Source of the DNA: Deferribacteres bacterium | GTDB lineage: Bacteria; Nitrospirota; Thermodesulfovibrionia; UBA6902 | Assembly (NCBI GenBank): GCA_013152795.1 | Contig: JAADFS010000313.1 | Location: 1 to 14,722, forward strand | Length of the DNA stretch: 14,722 nucleotides | Direction of reading: 5' to 3' | Part shown: piece after piece, positions 5,792-13,229 of the stretch | How the letters are laid out: each line of letters begins with the position of its first letter | Position numbering within the stretch: the stretch's first letter is position 1 | Made by a program: the position numbers and the translations under genes | Notes under the pieces: generated by a model | The model's input: only the letters and a program-made list of their open reading frames with translations | Database searches by the model: none | Told to the model about the DNA's origin: nothing

Positions 5792-6802
5792 ATGATTAAA
5801 GAGGCTCTTAATCTCCTGACAGAAAAGAGGGATCTCACAGAGGAACAGATGGCTGAAGCCATGAGGGATATAATGGAAGGCCGGGCCACGGATGCCCAGA
5901 TCGCCTGTTTCCTCACCGCCCTGAGAATGAAGGGGGAAACCGTCGGTGAGATCACCGGCGCCGCGAGGGTGATGAGGGAGAAGGTGACCCGCATAAAGGC
6001 GCCGGGGGATACGGTTGACACCTGCGGCACAGGCGGTGACATGTCCCGCACATTCAATATATCCACCACATCCGCCCTTGTTGTGGCAGCCTGCGGGGTG
6101 CCGGTTGCAAAGCACGGCAACCGTTCCGTCTCAAGCAGTTGCGGCAGCGCTGATGTGCTGGAGGCACTCGGAATAAAGATAGACCTCGAACCCCTGAAGG
6201 TTGAGAAATGCCTGCAAGAGACCGGCTTCGGGTTCATGTTTGCGCCCCTTTTTCATCCTGCGATGAAATATGCAATAGGCCCCAGAAAGGAAATGGGCAT
6301 AAGGACCGTATTCAACATACTCGGCCCCCTGACAAACCCTGCAGGGGCGGAAAGGCAGGTTCTCGGGGTCTTCAGCGATGAACTCACTGGACCCATGGCC
6401 GAGGTGCTTGCCAATCTCGGTGTCAGGCATGCCTTCATTGTGCACGGAGAAGACGGCCTTGATGAGATAACCAATACGGACAGGACGAAGATATCCGAGC
6501 TGAAAGACGGCTCGATCGACACCTATTACATAAGCCCTGAGGATATGGGTCTGCGGAAGGCCCGCAGGGAAGACCTTGCAGGCGGCGACGCGGGTGAGAA
6601 CGCAAAAATAACGGTGAGTATACTCGAGGGCGAAAAAGGCCCGAAGAGGGACATCGTGATCATGAATGCGGCGGCCGCGCTGGTAGCCGGCGGCCGCGCC
6701 GGTGACATGAAAGAAGGCGTGGAAAAGGCCTCCGCAGCCATAGACACAGGGGCGGCGCTTGAAAAGCTCAGGGAGATCAGGGAAGTCAGCAACAGTTTGT
6801 GA
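5792..6802 (+). CDS. trpD: Anthranilate phosphoribosyltransferase
   Basis: A 336-residue enzyme of tryptophan synthesis that joins anthranilate to phosphoribosyl pyrophosphate, giving N-(5'-phosphoribosyl)-anthranilate in the cytoplasm. The N-terminal helical domain contains EEQMAEAMRDIMEG and ATDAQIACFLTALRMKGET. The PRPP-binding loop reads DTCGTGGDMSRTFNIST (about 75-91). KHGNRSVSSSCGSADVLEALG (about 106-126) is the second hallmark, and GIRTVFNILGPLTNPA (about 169-184) lies around the anthranilate site. Length is that of a complete TrpD. GGGAGGGG at about 5780-5788 supports ATG 5792. Its neighbours are not trp genes: an AddA-like helicase follows 28 nt after the stop, and rsmA comes after that. 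The gene is thus an isolated trpD in a probable housekeeping operon. No attenuator or TRAP site was recognised upstream. Thymidine/pyrimidine phosphorylases share the fold but lack these motifs. Confidence 0.95.
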   Translation: MIKEALNLLTEKRDLTEEQMAEAMRDIMEGRATDAQIACFLTALRMKGETVGEITGAARVMREKVTRIKAPGDTVDTCGTGGDMSRTFNISTTSALVVAACGVPVAKHGNRSVSSSCGSADVLEALGIKIDLEPLKVEKCLQETGFGFMFAPLFHPAMKYAIGPRKEMGIRTVFNILGPLTNPAGAERQVLGVFSDELTGPMAEVLANLGVRHAFIVHGEDGLDEITNTDRTKISELKDGSIDTYYISPEDMGLRKARREDLAGGDAGENAKITVSILEGEKGPKRDIVIMNAAAALVAGGRAGDMKEGVEKASAAIDTGAALEKLREIREVSNSL

Positions 6803-6830
6803 GGCGAACATAAACCTCTCCCCCCCTACA

Positions 6831-9800
6831 ATGGACAGCTACCTCGATACAGATAAGAGCATCATCATCTCCGCACCGGCAGGCTCCGGCAAGACGGAAA
6901 AGCTTGCAAGGAGATACATCGCCCTCCTTCAGAAAGGCGTGGACGTAGAGAGGATCCTCGCCATTACATTTACCGACAAAGCCGCCGCTGAAATGAAGCA
7001 GCGCATACTGAGGATACTGAAGGATGAGGACCGGCGGTTATATGCAACCCTTCTCGACAGGATGCCCCTGATGCGTGTCTCCACGATTCATTCCTTCTGC
7101 GGAACGCTCCTGAGGCGGTTCTCCTTTGAGGCCGGAATCGATCCCGCTTACAGGGTCGAGGACGCCGTTGATTCCCGAATGGTATGGGAAGAGATTCTCT
7201 ATGAAGTCCTGATGGAGGCCGGAACCGGTGATAAAGGGCACGATTTTCTCCTGCAGACCCTGGGGGAAAAGGGGTTCGGGGGGCTTGAGTACCTGAAAAG
7301 GACACTCGACTACCTCTACCAGAAGAATCCGTTTTCCCTGGAGGCGGACATCTTCCCCTATGTTCCCTCCGCCGGCGGGGCATTGATCGAAGAGCTCAGG
7401 GAATGGCCGGGCGCAAGGGAGGCGGTGGAGGACTATGACAGGTTTTTTGAGAAACATCCGTCCGACCGGATGGTCTCCATGGAAAGGCTCTTTCTGACGG
7501 ACAGGAAGGAGCCCCGCAAAAGGCCCGTACCCCTGCTTAAAAACATGCCCGATTACCGCGGATGGGCCGCAGGGATGTATGCCTTCTGGAGGGACCGGAA
7601 GCTTGAGGAATACGCCGAAAGAACCGCGAGGATAAGGGAGATCTTCAATAAATGCGTGGAGAAATACACTGAGTGGAAGAGGAGCAGGGGCGCCCTTGAT
7701 TTCAGTGACCTGGAGTATCTCGCATACAGGATGCTCACCGGAAACCCGGAGTGGGCCAATATCCTCTATGCCTTTGATGAGAAGACAGACCACATACTTG
7801 TGGATGAATTCCAGGATACCAACACATTCCAGTGGGAGATAATCAACAAATTAACGGAAGAGTGGCGCTCCGGCATGGGGGCGAAAAGGGAAGAGGGGAC
7901 AAGGCCCACCATGTTCTTTGTCGGCGATGAGAAACAGTCCATTTACTTTTTCAGGGGCGCGAACGTGGAGATTTTCCACGGCGCGCGGGAGAAATTAAGC
8001 GCATGGCTCGGTGAGGAGTTCAGCTTTGAGGAGATCAAGGACAATTTCCGCAGCCGCCCCGTGATCGTTGAATTCACAAACCGGGTCTTTTCAGAGATCA
8101 TGAAGCCCGGCGGAGGTTATCCCTGGAGGACGGCATACAGCCCGTTCAGGGCATTCAAGGCAGGCATGCCTGACCCGGGGCGTGTGGAGATAATACTGCC
8201 TCACGGAGAGGCCGAAACCGTCAGGGAGGCGAAACAGAGGGAGGCGGAACTCCTTGCCATGAGAATACGGGGGCTTGCAGGCAATTTCCCTGTTGCGGAC
8301 AAGGACACACGGCAGCAGAGGCCGTGCAAATACACGGACATGGCCGTGCTGTTGAGGAAAAGGACCCATCTTGAAATATATGAAGAGGCCCTGAGAAGGT
8401 TCGGTATACCGTATGTGGCGGTGAAAGGTATCGGTTTTTACCAGGAGCCCGAGGTCGCCATGCTCCGGGCACTTGTCTTTTTCCTGTCGAATCCGCGGGA
8501 TGACTACAGCCTCTATATCCTTCTCAAAAGCCCCCTGTTTAATTTCGGGGAAGACGATATCATCAACCTTGTAGGCCTCGAAGGGGACTGCCTGTTTTCA
8601 AAGCTCGAAAACGGGCCCTGGAAAGAAGCGGCGGCTCTCCTGCGGGAATGGCTCTGCCGGGTGCCGTACACACCGGTTGCGGAATTAACCGGCGATGCCC
8701 TTGTCGCCACAAAGGCGTGGAGGCATTTCCATGAAGCCCAGAGAGAGGCGAATATCAGGAAATTCATACGGATAATTGAGGACCAGGAGGCCAGAGGCAA
8801 GTCGCTTATGAGGATAAGGGACTTCCTTGAGAGGACATACACCCGGGAAGAGGAGCCCAAGGCAAATGTAAACACCGAGGGCATGAATGCGGTAAGGATA
8901 ATGACGATTCACGCAGCCAAGGGGCTTGAATTCCCCATTGTATTCATACCCGGGCTTGAAGAGCCGTTTACGCCGGGAACCGGCGACTGCCTGGTATATG
9001 AAAAAGACGGCGGGTTCCTGTTCAAATCCATCCCCGAGCCGTCGATACGGCGGCAGGACGAGGACTTCCTCATTCACCAGGCAAAGGAGGAGGAAGAGCA
9101 GAAGAGGCTGTTCTATGTAGCGGTCACAAGGGCTGAGGAGGCGCTCTTTCTCATGGGCCACTGGAGCGACAGGGACAGGAACTTCCTGTCCTATCTCAAA
9201 AGGGGGCTCGGCGTTGAGAAAAGAGACCACGCCTACGTTATCGGCTCTGATATTCAGGGGCTTTCAATACTCACAGAGGATGACGTGAAAATGCTGTTTG
9301 AGCACGCCCCTGAAATAAAGCCCCCGGAGACGGCGGCGGCGCCCGCGGAAGTTGTCCCGCTGAGATTCCAGAGGCAGGCTCCGTGGAAGGCGGTCACGGA
9401 GACCGTGGAGATCAGGCGGCGGCACGGCAGGGACCGCCTTGTCATCGGTGATGTGATGCATGCGGTTTTCGAGGGCGTATCAAAGGGCATAATCCGGGAG
9501 GATGATATAGAAAGAAGGATTGATAAGCTCCTCTCATCCAGGGGCATCCGCAGAAAACAGGCGGAAGAGATGGCCGGGATAATCATGAGGGACATATCAA
9601 CCCTGAAACACAGGGGCATATGGCAGGAGGTCATCATGCCCCGTGAAGATGCATTCACCGAGCTTCCGTTTATACTGGAGCATGGAGGCACTGTCTATAC
9701 GGGAAGGATCGACAGGATAATAATGCACGGCGATACATGCAGGATATACGATTACAAGACCTTCCCCGCAGCAGACAAAGAGCTGCCCTATCTCCTGAGG

Positions 9801-9914
9801 CAATACGCGGCGCAGCTTGATATATACAAAAAGGCCGCCGCGCGGCTGTTCGGTACAAAACACGTAAAATCCTTTATCGTCTTTACACATACAGGGGAGA
9901 TACATGAGGTGTGA
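6831..9914 (+). CDS. UvrD/RecB-family helicase-nuclease, AddA-like
   Basis: A 1027-residue superfamily-1 ATP-dependent DNA helicase fused to a RecB-type nuclease, as in AddA/RecB, which resect double-strand breaks for recombination. Motifs in order: Walker A SAPAGSGKT (about 14-22), Ia ITFTDKAAAEMK, TIHSFCGTLLRRF, motif II VDEFQDT (about 324), motif III FFVGDEKQSIYFFRG (about 363), motif IV FRSRPVIVEFTN, motif V TIHAAKGLEFP (about 692) and motif VI RLFYVAVTRAEEAL (about 760). The nuclease domain shows GDVMHAVFEG (about 873), GRIDRII (about 958) and IYDYKT (about 972), then QLDIYKKAA. The catalytic His, Asp, Asp and Lys are thus all present. It is somewhat shorter than Bacillus AddA (about 1230). 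ATG 6831 is chosen though no Shine-Dalgarno precedes it; the frame is open upstream into trpD. No addB is adjacent, so it may act alone or with a distant partner. rsmA follows without a gap. Confidence 0.88.
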   Translation: MDSYLDTDKSIIISAPAGSGKTEKLARRYIALLQKGVDVERILAITFTDKAAAEMKQRILRILKDEDRRLYATLLDRMPLMRVSTIHSFCGTLLRRFSFEAGIDPAYRVEDAVDSRMVWEEILYEVLMEAGTGDKGHDFLLQTLGEKGFGGLEYLKRTLDYLYQKNPFSLEADIFPYVPSAGGALIEELREWPGAREAVEDYDRFFEKHPSDRMVSMERLFLTDRKEPRKRPVPLLKNMPDYRGWAAGMYAFWRDRKLEEYAERTARIREIFNKCVEKYTEWKRSRGALDFSDLEYLAYRMLTGNPEWANILYAFDEKTDHILVDEFQDTNTFQWEIINKLTEEWRSGMGAKREEGTRPTMFFVGDEKQSIYFFRGANVEIFHGAREKLSAWLGEEFSFEEIKDNFRSRPVIVEFTNRVFSEIMKPGGGYPWRTAYSPFRAFKAGMPDPGRVEIILPHGEAETVREAKQREAELLAMRIRGLAGNFPVADKDTRQQRPCKYTDMAVLLRKRTHLEIYEEALRRFGIPYVAVKGIGFYQEPEVAMLRALVFFLSNPRDDYSLYILLKSPLFNFGEDDIINLVGLEGDCLFSKLENGPWKEAAALLREWLCRVPYTPVAELTGDALVATKAWRHFHEAQREANIRKFIRIIEDQEARGKSLMRIRDFLERTYTREEEPKANVNTEGMNAVRIMTIHAAKGLEFPIVFIPGLEEPFTPGTGDCLVYEKDGGFLFKSIPEPSIRRQDEDFLIHQAKEEEEQKRLFYVAVTRAEEALFLMGHWSDRDRNFLSYLKRGLGVEKRDHAYVIGSDIQGLSILTEDDVKMLFEHAPEIKPPETAAAPAEVVPLRFQRQAPWKAVTETVEIRRRHGRDRLVIGDVMHAVFEGVSKGIIREDDIERRIDKLLSSRGIRRKQAEEMAGIIMRDISTLKHRGIWQEVIMPREDAFTELPFILEHGGTVYTGRIDRIIMHGDTCRIYDYKTFPAADKELPYLLRQYAAQLDIYKKAAARLFGTKHVKSFIVFTHTGEIHEV

Positions 9915-10733
9915 GTGCCCTGTATGGCGGCAAGGCCGGGGCCGGGATGGATGAAAAGACCGTTGGGCCAGCATTTCCTTTTTGATCCCAATATCCTCGG
10001 GAGGATAATCGACAGCAGCGGCATAACACCGGAGGACACGGTCGTGGAGATAGGTCCGGGGCTCGGGACGCTGACGAGGTTTTTATCTGAACGCGCCGGC
10101 AGGGTCATAGCCATTGAGATAGACAGGAGGCTGATAGAAAGGCTGAGAGAGAATCTCGCGGCACGTGAAAATGTCGAGATTATAACAGCGGACGCCCTCT
10201 CATTTCCCTATGAGACGATTGAGGGCACATTCAGGGTTGTCGCCAACATACCTTATAACATAACCACCCCCCTTATCTTCAGGCTGCTTCAATACAGGGA
10301 AAAAATCCCCTCCATGACCCTGCTGCTTCAGAAGGAGGTTGCAAGGAGAATCGTCGCCTCTGCCGGCACAAGGGAATACGGGGCGCTCTCAATATCCGTG
10401 CAGTTATATACAGAGCCGGCCCTGAAATTCACTGTCTCAAGAAAGGCATTTTCCCCGCCGCCTGAGGTGGACTCGGCCCTTGTGCATTTCAGGGTGCATC
10501 CCGCTCCGGTTTTTGAAGTAAAGGATGAGGCACTCCTCATGAAACTCGTAAAGACCGCCTTCTCGGGCAGGAGGAAGATGATAGCAAACAGCCTGAGGGC
10601 GTTTGAAGGGATAAGAGAGGCATTAACGGAAAGCGGCATCGACCCGACCCTCAGGCCGGAAAACCTGAGCGTAGCCGACTATGTACGGCTGGCCAATGCC
10701 CTATCGACTGTCAAAAAGCAGGGGAGACCCTGA
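9915..10733 (+). CDS. rsmA: 16S rRNA (adenine1518-N6/adenine1519-N6)-dimethyltransferase
   Basis: RsmA/KsgA, which uses S-adenosylmethionine to dimethylate two adjacent adenines in the 3' hairpin of 16S rRNA during late 30S assembly. RPLGQHFLFDPNIL is the classic N-terminal motif. VVEIGPGLGTLT is the SAM-binding loop and AIEID the acidic ribose-binding strand. VVANIPYNITTPLI carries the catalytic N-I-P-Y. FSPPPEVDSALVHF and AFSGRRKMIANSL are the conserved C-terminal segments. Up to 272 residues, normal for the family. The start is uncertain: GTG 9915 directly abuts the helicase stop and has GAGG (9906-9909) 5 nt upstream, while ATG 9924 or ATG 9951 would remove 3 or 12 residues; homologues often begin close to 9951. 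Translational coupling with the helicase gene is likely. Confidence 0.93.
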   Translation: MPCMAARPGPGWMKRPLGQHFLFDPNILGRIIDSSGITPEDTVVEIGPGLGTLTRFLSERAGRVIAIEIDRRLIERLRENLAARENVEIITADALSFPYETIEGTFRVVANIPYNITTPLIFRLLQYREKIPSMTLLLQKEVARRIVASAGTREYGALSISVQLYTEPALKFTVSRKAFSPPPEVDSALVHFRVHPAPVFEVKDEALLMKLVKTAFSGRRKMIANSLRAFEGIREALTESGIDPTLRPENLSVADYVRLANALSTVKKQGRP

Positions 10734-10760
10734 CAACTGCACCCTTGGAACTTCAAAGTT
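10728..10760 (+). repeat. Heptad-repeat tract after rsmA
   Basis: ACCCTGACAACTGCACCCT (about 10727-10745) is identical to a stretch at about 5083-5101. On the minus strand both read GGGTGCA-GTTGTCA-GGGT. It overlaps the rsmA stop codon and runs into AACTTCAAAGTT plus a T-run (about 10749-10764), which could act as a very weak terminator. Confidence 0.5.
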
Positions 10761-10771
10761 TTTTGTCTTTT

Positions 10772-10793
10772 ACGGGCACGCACAACGGGCACG
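10772..10793 (+). repeat. 9-bp direct repeat upstream of envelope-cassette promoter
   Basis: ACGGGCACG occurs at 10772-10780 and again at 10785-10793 (13-bp period), about 37 nt upstream of the -35. It could be an activator site or chance. Nothing else is recognised in this part of the spacer. Confidence 0.3.
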
Positions 10794-10829
10794 ACCCACG
10801 ATTATTTTAAGGTTATAATAATTTTTTAT

Positions 10830-10859
10830 TTGACAATACTGAAAAAAAGATGATATAAA
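10830..10859 (+). promoter_or_regulatory. Predicted sigma70-type promoter of the envelope cassette
   Basis: Consensus TTGACA (10830-10835), an 18-nt spacer and TATAAA (10854-10859), set in an AT-rich block. The start would be near 10866, leaving a leader of about 155 nt before the ATG at 11021. Confidence 0.65.
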
Positions 10860-10934
10860 CTGTAATTCTATCAGACTGTATAGCATATCGTCCTGCTGCG
10901 GAAATTTCTGTTACCAGCGGTTTGAATATAAACA

Positions 10935-10988
10935 GCCGGAAGGGGGTCCGGCACCGAAATCCCGGTTTATCCCGGCTTCCCTGTGCCG
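10935..10988 (+). other. GC-rich leader with competing base pairings
   Basis: GCCGGA (10935-10940) can pair with TCCGGC (10947-10952) around a 6-nt loop. Alternatively, GGAAG (10938-10942) can pair with CTTCC (10976-10980), and CGGCAC (10949-10954) with GTGCCG (10983-10988); these last two helices interleave as in a pseudoknot. ATCCCGG is repeated at about 10959-10965 and 10969-10975. No known riboswitch class was recognised. Confidence 0.35.
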
Positions 10989-11020
10989 TTCGGGGAATTT
11001 GAATACTTCACGTGCTTAAA

Positions 11021-11950
11021 ATGAAAAGATACTGTCTCTGCCATTTGTTTGCACTTGTACTTTTCCTGTCGGTATTTTCAGCCGCGGCCTCAGGAGGCCA
11101 GGTGGTTACGGAAGAACTGAGGCAGTGGGCCAGGGAAGCGCTGAAGGAAGAAAAGGCGCTCCAGGCGCTTCAGGGGCGGAATACAGCGGCCGTCCTGTAT
11201 TTCAGTAATAAAACCGGCCGGCCGGAGCTGGACCCCGTGCAGAAGGGCATGGCCCTCATGCTCATAACCGACCTCTCCGGCATTGAAGGCATACAGGTGA
11301 TCGAAAGGGCCAGGATTCAGGCCCTGACCGAGGAGACAGGCCTTGCCGTGTCGGGACTGGTCGACCCTGATACCGCCCCGCGTGTGGGAAGGCTGCTGGG
11401 TGCCAGGTGGCTGGTGGGCGGCGATATACTCAGGGAGGGCGGTACGGCTCCTCTCAGGATACAGTCAAATCTTCTCGATGTGCCGGCAGCGGAGATACTC
11501 GGCGGTGCCACGGCCGGCGGCAGCCTTGATGATCTGTTCAGGATGGAAAAAGACCTCCTCTTCAGGATCGTTGAACTCCTGAAGATTGAGCTTACCCCCG
11601 CGCAGAAGGCGGCGCTGAAAAGACCCTGTTCAACGAGCAGCACGGCGCTCCTTGCTTTTTTTAAGGGTATTGACGCAAGCGACCGGGGGGACTATGAAGA
11701 GGCGGCCCGGCTCTATGAAAGCGCTCTGAAGTACGACCCGGATATCTGCATGGCCGGAGACGCCCTGAGGGAACTGAAGACGCTCGGCCTTGTTACCGCC
11801 GCAAAGAGGAGCACCAGGCTCCTGCAGTCATTAAGGGACAGCACTTCCCTGACGGATCAGTTGACACCGGAATCTCCGGTCAAAAGGGCGGGCAGGCCTG
11901 AAGATACGCCGGTGCCGGTGGGGATCGACATTACTTTCCCGGAGCAGTAA
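11021..11950 (+). CDS. CsgG/FlgO-like periplasmic protein with TPR segment
   Basis: A 309-residue exported protein. Residues 1-24 are a signal peptide (LFALVLFLSVFSAAASG) without a lipobox Cys. AAVLYFSNKTG (56-66) followed by GMALMLITDLSGIEGIQVIE (76-95), RARIQALTEE (96-105) and LLGARWLVGGDIL (125-137) is the characteristic core of the CsgG/HfaB, FlgO and LpoB-like superfamily. In this group the domain builds oligomers at the outer membrane or activates synthases. A single TPR-like helical pair, FKGIDASDRGDYEEAARLYE (214-233), lies in the C-terminal half. Unlike CsgG it is not a lipoprotein. GTG 11012 is also in frame, but ATG 11021 gives a cleaner signal peptide; no obvious Shine-Dalgarno precedes either. 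First gene of a probable three-gene operon; the lipoprotein ATG lies 32 nt after the stop. The exact role is not recognised. Confidence 0.7.
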   Translation: MKRYCLCHLFALVLFLSVFSAAASGGQVVTEELRQWAREALKEEKALQALQGRNTAAVLYFSNKTGRPELDPVQKGMALMLITDLSGIEGIQVIERARIQALTEETGLAVSGLVDPDTAPRVGRLLGARWLVGGDILREGGTAPLRIQSNLLDVPAAEILGGATAGGSLDDLFRMEKDLLFRIVELLKIELTPAQKAALKRPCSTSSTALLAFFKGIDASDRGDYEEAARLYESALKYDPDICMAGDALRELKTLGLVTAAKRSTRLLQSLRDSTSLTDQLTPESPVKRAGRPEDTPVPVGIDITFPEQ

Positions 11951-11972
11951 TAGTGATGAATCCATCTCACAA

Positions 11973-11976
11973 GAGG
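11973..11976 (+). promoter_or_regulatory. Ribosome binding site deciding the lipoprotein start
   Basis: GAGG 6 nt upstream of ATG 11983. In-frame GTG 11953 and ATG 11956 have no such site and would place ten extra residues ahead of an otherwise standard lipoprotein signal. Confidence 0.6.
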
Positions 11977-11982
11977 AAGCTT

Positions 11983-13206
11983 ATGAAAAAGATACTGATG
12001 ATACCTGCCCTTGCGATATTCTTACTCACCGCGGGCTGCGGCGGCCTGTCAGGCGATACGGCGGGCACAACCGCTGTGACGATAACCGTCGGAAAGACAG
12101 GCATTGCAGGCGCGGTAAGTACAACATCCGCCATACCGTCCGCTGTCGCCAGTATCAGGATAACGGTCTCAGCCGATGACATGGCTACTGTCGAGAAGAT
12201 CGTACAGGTTGCCGGAGAGAGCTCAATCACTGTGACACTCGATATACTGAACGGGCCTGACAGGCATATAGTGCTGGAGGCCATGACAGCATCAGGCACC
12301 GTGCTTTACAGGGGCGAGACATGGGTTGACCTTGACGGAAAGGCCCTCACAATCACGATCAATCTCTCCGCAACAACCACCTGCCGTCTCTACGTCGATG
12401 TAAATACAGGCGCCGATGATACGGACTGTTCCAATCCCGATACGCCGTGCAGGACCATTACTTATGCCCTTACGCAGACAGACGGCGATGAGGAGATATG
12501 CGTAGAGGCCGGGACATATGACAGCGCTGCAGGTGAGAGATTCCCCCTGACCCTGAAACAGGGCACATCACTCAAGTGCCGGGGGGATGAATATTCCACG
12601 ATAATCAGCGGAGGGGGTACAATAATAGAGGGCGCGGCAGGCGCCTCTGTGGAAGGATGCAGGCTCAGCATCAACACCGCCAGTGCTGCAATATACGACA
12701 ACGGCGCGGCAATAACCGTAAATGACTGCCTGATAGAGGGCGCGGGCTACGATATCAGCGGTATATCGCTGTCGGCTGACTCCACGGTGAGCAACTCGAC
12801 TATCAGGAATTTCCAGCAGGGAGAAGTCGGAGGCAGTGGAATAATCGTCAGCAGCGGCAGCCCCTCCATCACCAACAATACGATCACGGGAAACTCCTAC
12901 GGCATATACGTGCTGAACAGCAGCAATCCGTCTGTAACAGGCAACACAATAACCGACAACCGGTACGGAATATATATTGTCAACAGCAGCGCGCCCGTGA
13001 TCAACAACAATATACTTAGCTGCAACACCGGTGTCGACCTGCTGAATACCACGGCGGGCAATATCAATGCACGCAGCAACCAGTGGGACAACAGTACGCC
13101 TTCCGAGATATCTGGTACGTGCAGTTTATCGGGAGAGGATATCTGCAATTCCGGTTCCGGCAGTGTCGACTATACAGGCAGCACACAGGCGGCCTCCCCG
13201 TGTTAG
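11983..13206 (+). CDS. Lipoprotein with DUF1565 / right-handed parallel beta-helix repeats
   Basis: A 407-residue predicted outer-membrane lipoprotein. MKKILMIPALAIFLLTAGC ends in the lipobox LTAGC with Cys19; Gly follows at +2, so inner-membrane retention by an Asp+2 signal is not expected. Residues ~25-140 form a beta-rich Thr/Ser/Ala domain. LYVDVNTGADDTDCSNPDTPC and CVEAGTYDS (about 141-185) mark the start of a DUF1565-type beta-helix, probably with disulphides. Repeating 22-24-residue rungs follow, such as PSITNNTITGNSYGIYVLNS, PSVTGNTITDNRYGIYIVNS and PVINNNILSCNTGVDLLN, matching PbH1/NosD-like parallel beta-helices. Such proteins usually bind or cleave polysaccharide or serve as surface scaffolds; no catalytic site is recognisable. 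It sits between a CsgG-like gene and a beta-barrel gene, 23 nt before the latter's start. The repeat-type call is firm; the function is unknown. Confidence 0.82.
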   Translation: MKKILMIPALAIFLLTAGCGGLSGDTAGTTAVTITVGKTGIAGAVSTTSAIPSAVASIRITVSADDMATVEKIVQVAGESSITVTLDILNGPDRHIVLEAMTASGTVLYRGETWVDLDGKALTITINLSATTTCRLYVDVNTGADDTDCSNPDTPCRTITYALTQTDGDEEICVEAGTYDSAAGERFPLTLKQGTSLKCRGDEYSTIISGGGTIIEGAAGASVEGCRLSINTASAAIYDNGAAITVNDCLIEGAGYDISGISLSADSTVSNSTIRNFQQGEVGGSGIIVSSGSPSITNNTITGNSYGIYVLNSSNPSVTGNTITDNRYGIYIVNSSAPVINNNILSCNTGVDLLNTTAGNINARSNQWDNSTPSEISGTCSLSGEDICNSGSGSVDYTGSTQAASPC

Positions 13207-13229
13207 GCGGCGGTCAGGGAAGGACTATC

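Noticed and set aside
5294..6115. 273-codon minus-strand open frame spanning the membrane-protein and trpD genes
   Set aside because: It overlaps two well-supported plus-strand genes and a spacer. Its composition is that of a frame complementary to GC-rich coding sequence.
7038..7793. 251-codon minus-strand open frame inside the helicase gene
   Set aside because: It is antisense to conserved helicase coding sequence, with no family resemblance.
10772..10797. Possible cyclic-di-GMP riboswitch fragment (GGGCACGCACA)
   Set aside because: It lies upstream of the predicted promoter and lacks the paired stems and GCAAAGCC core of GEMM RNAs.
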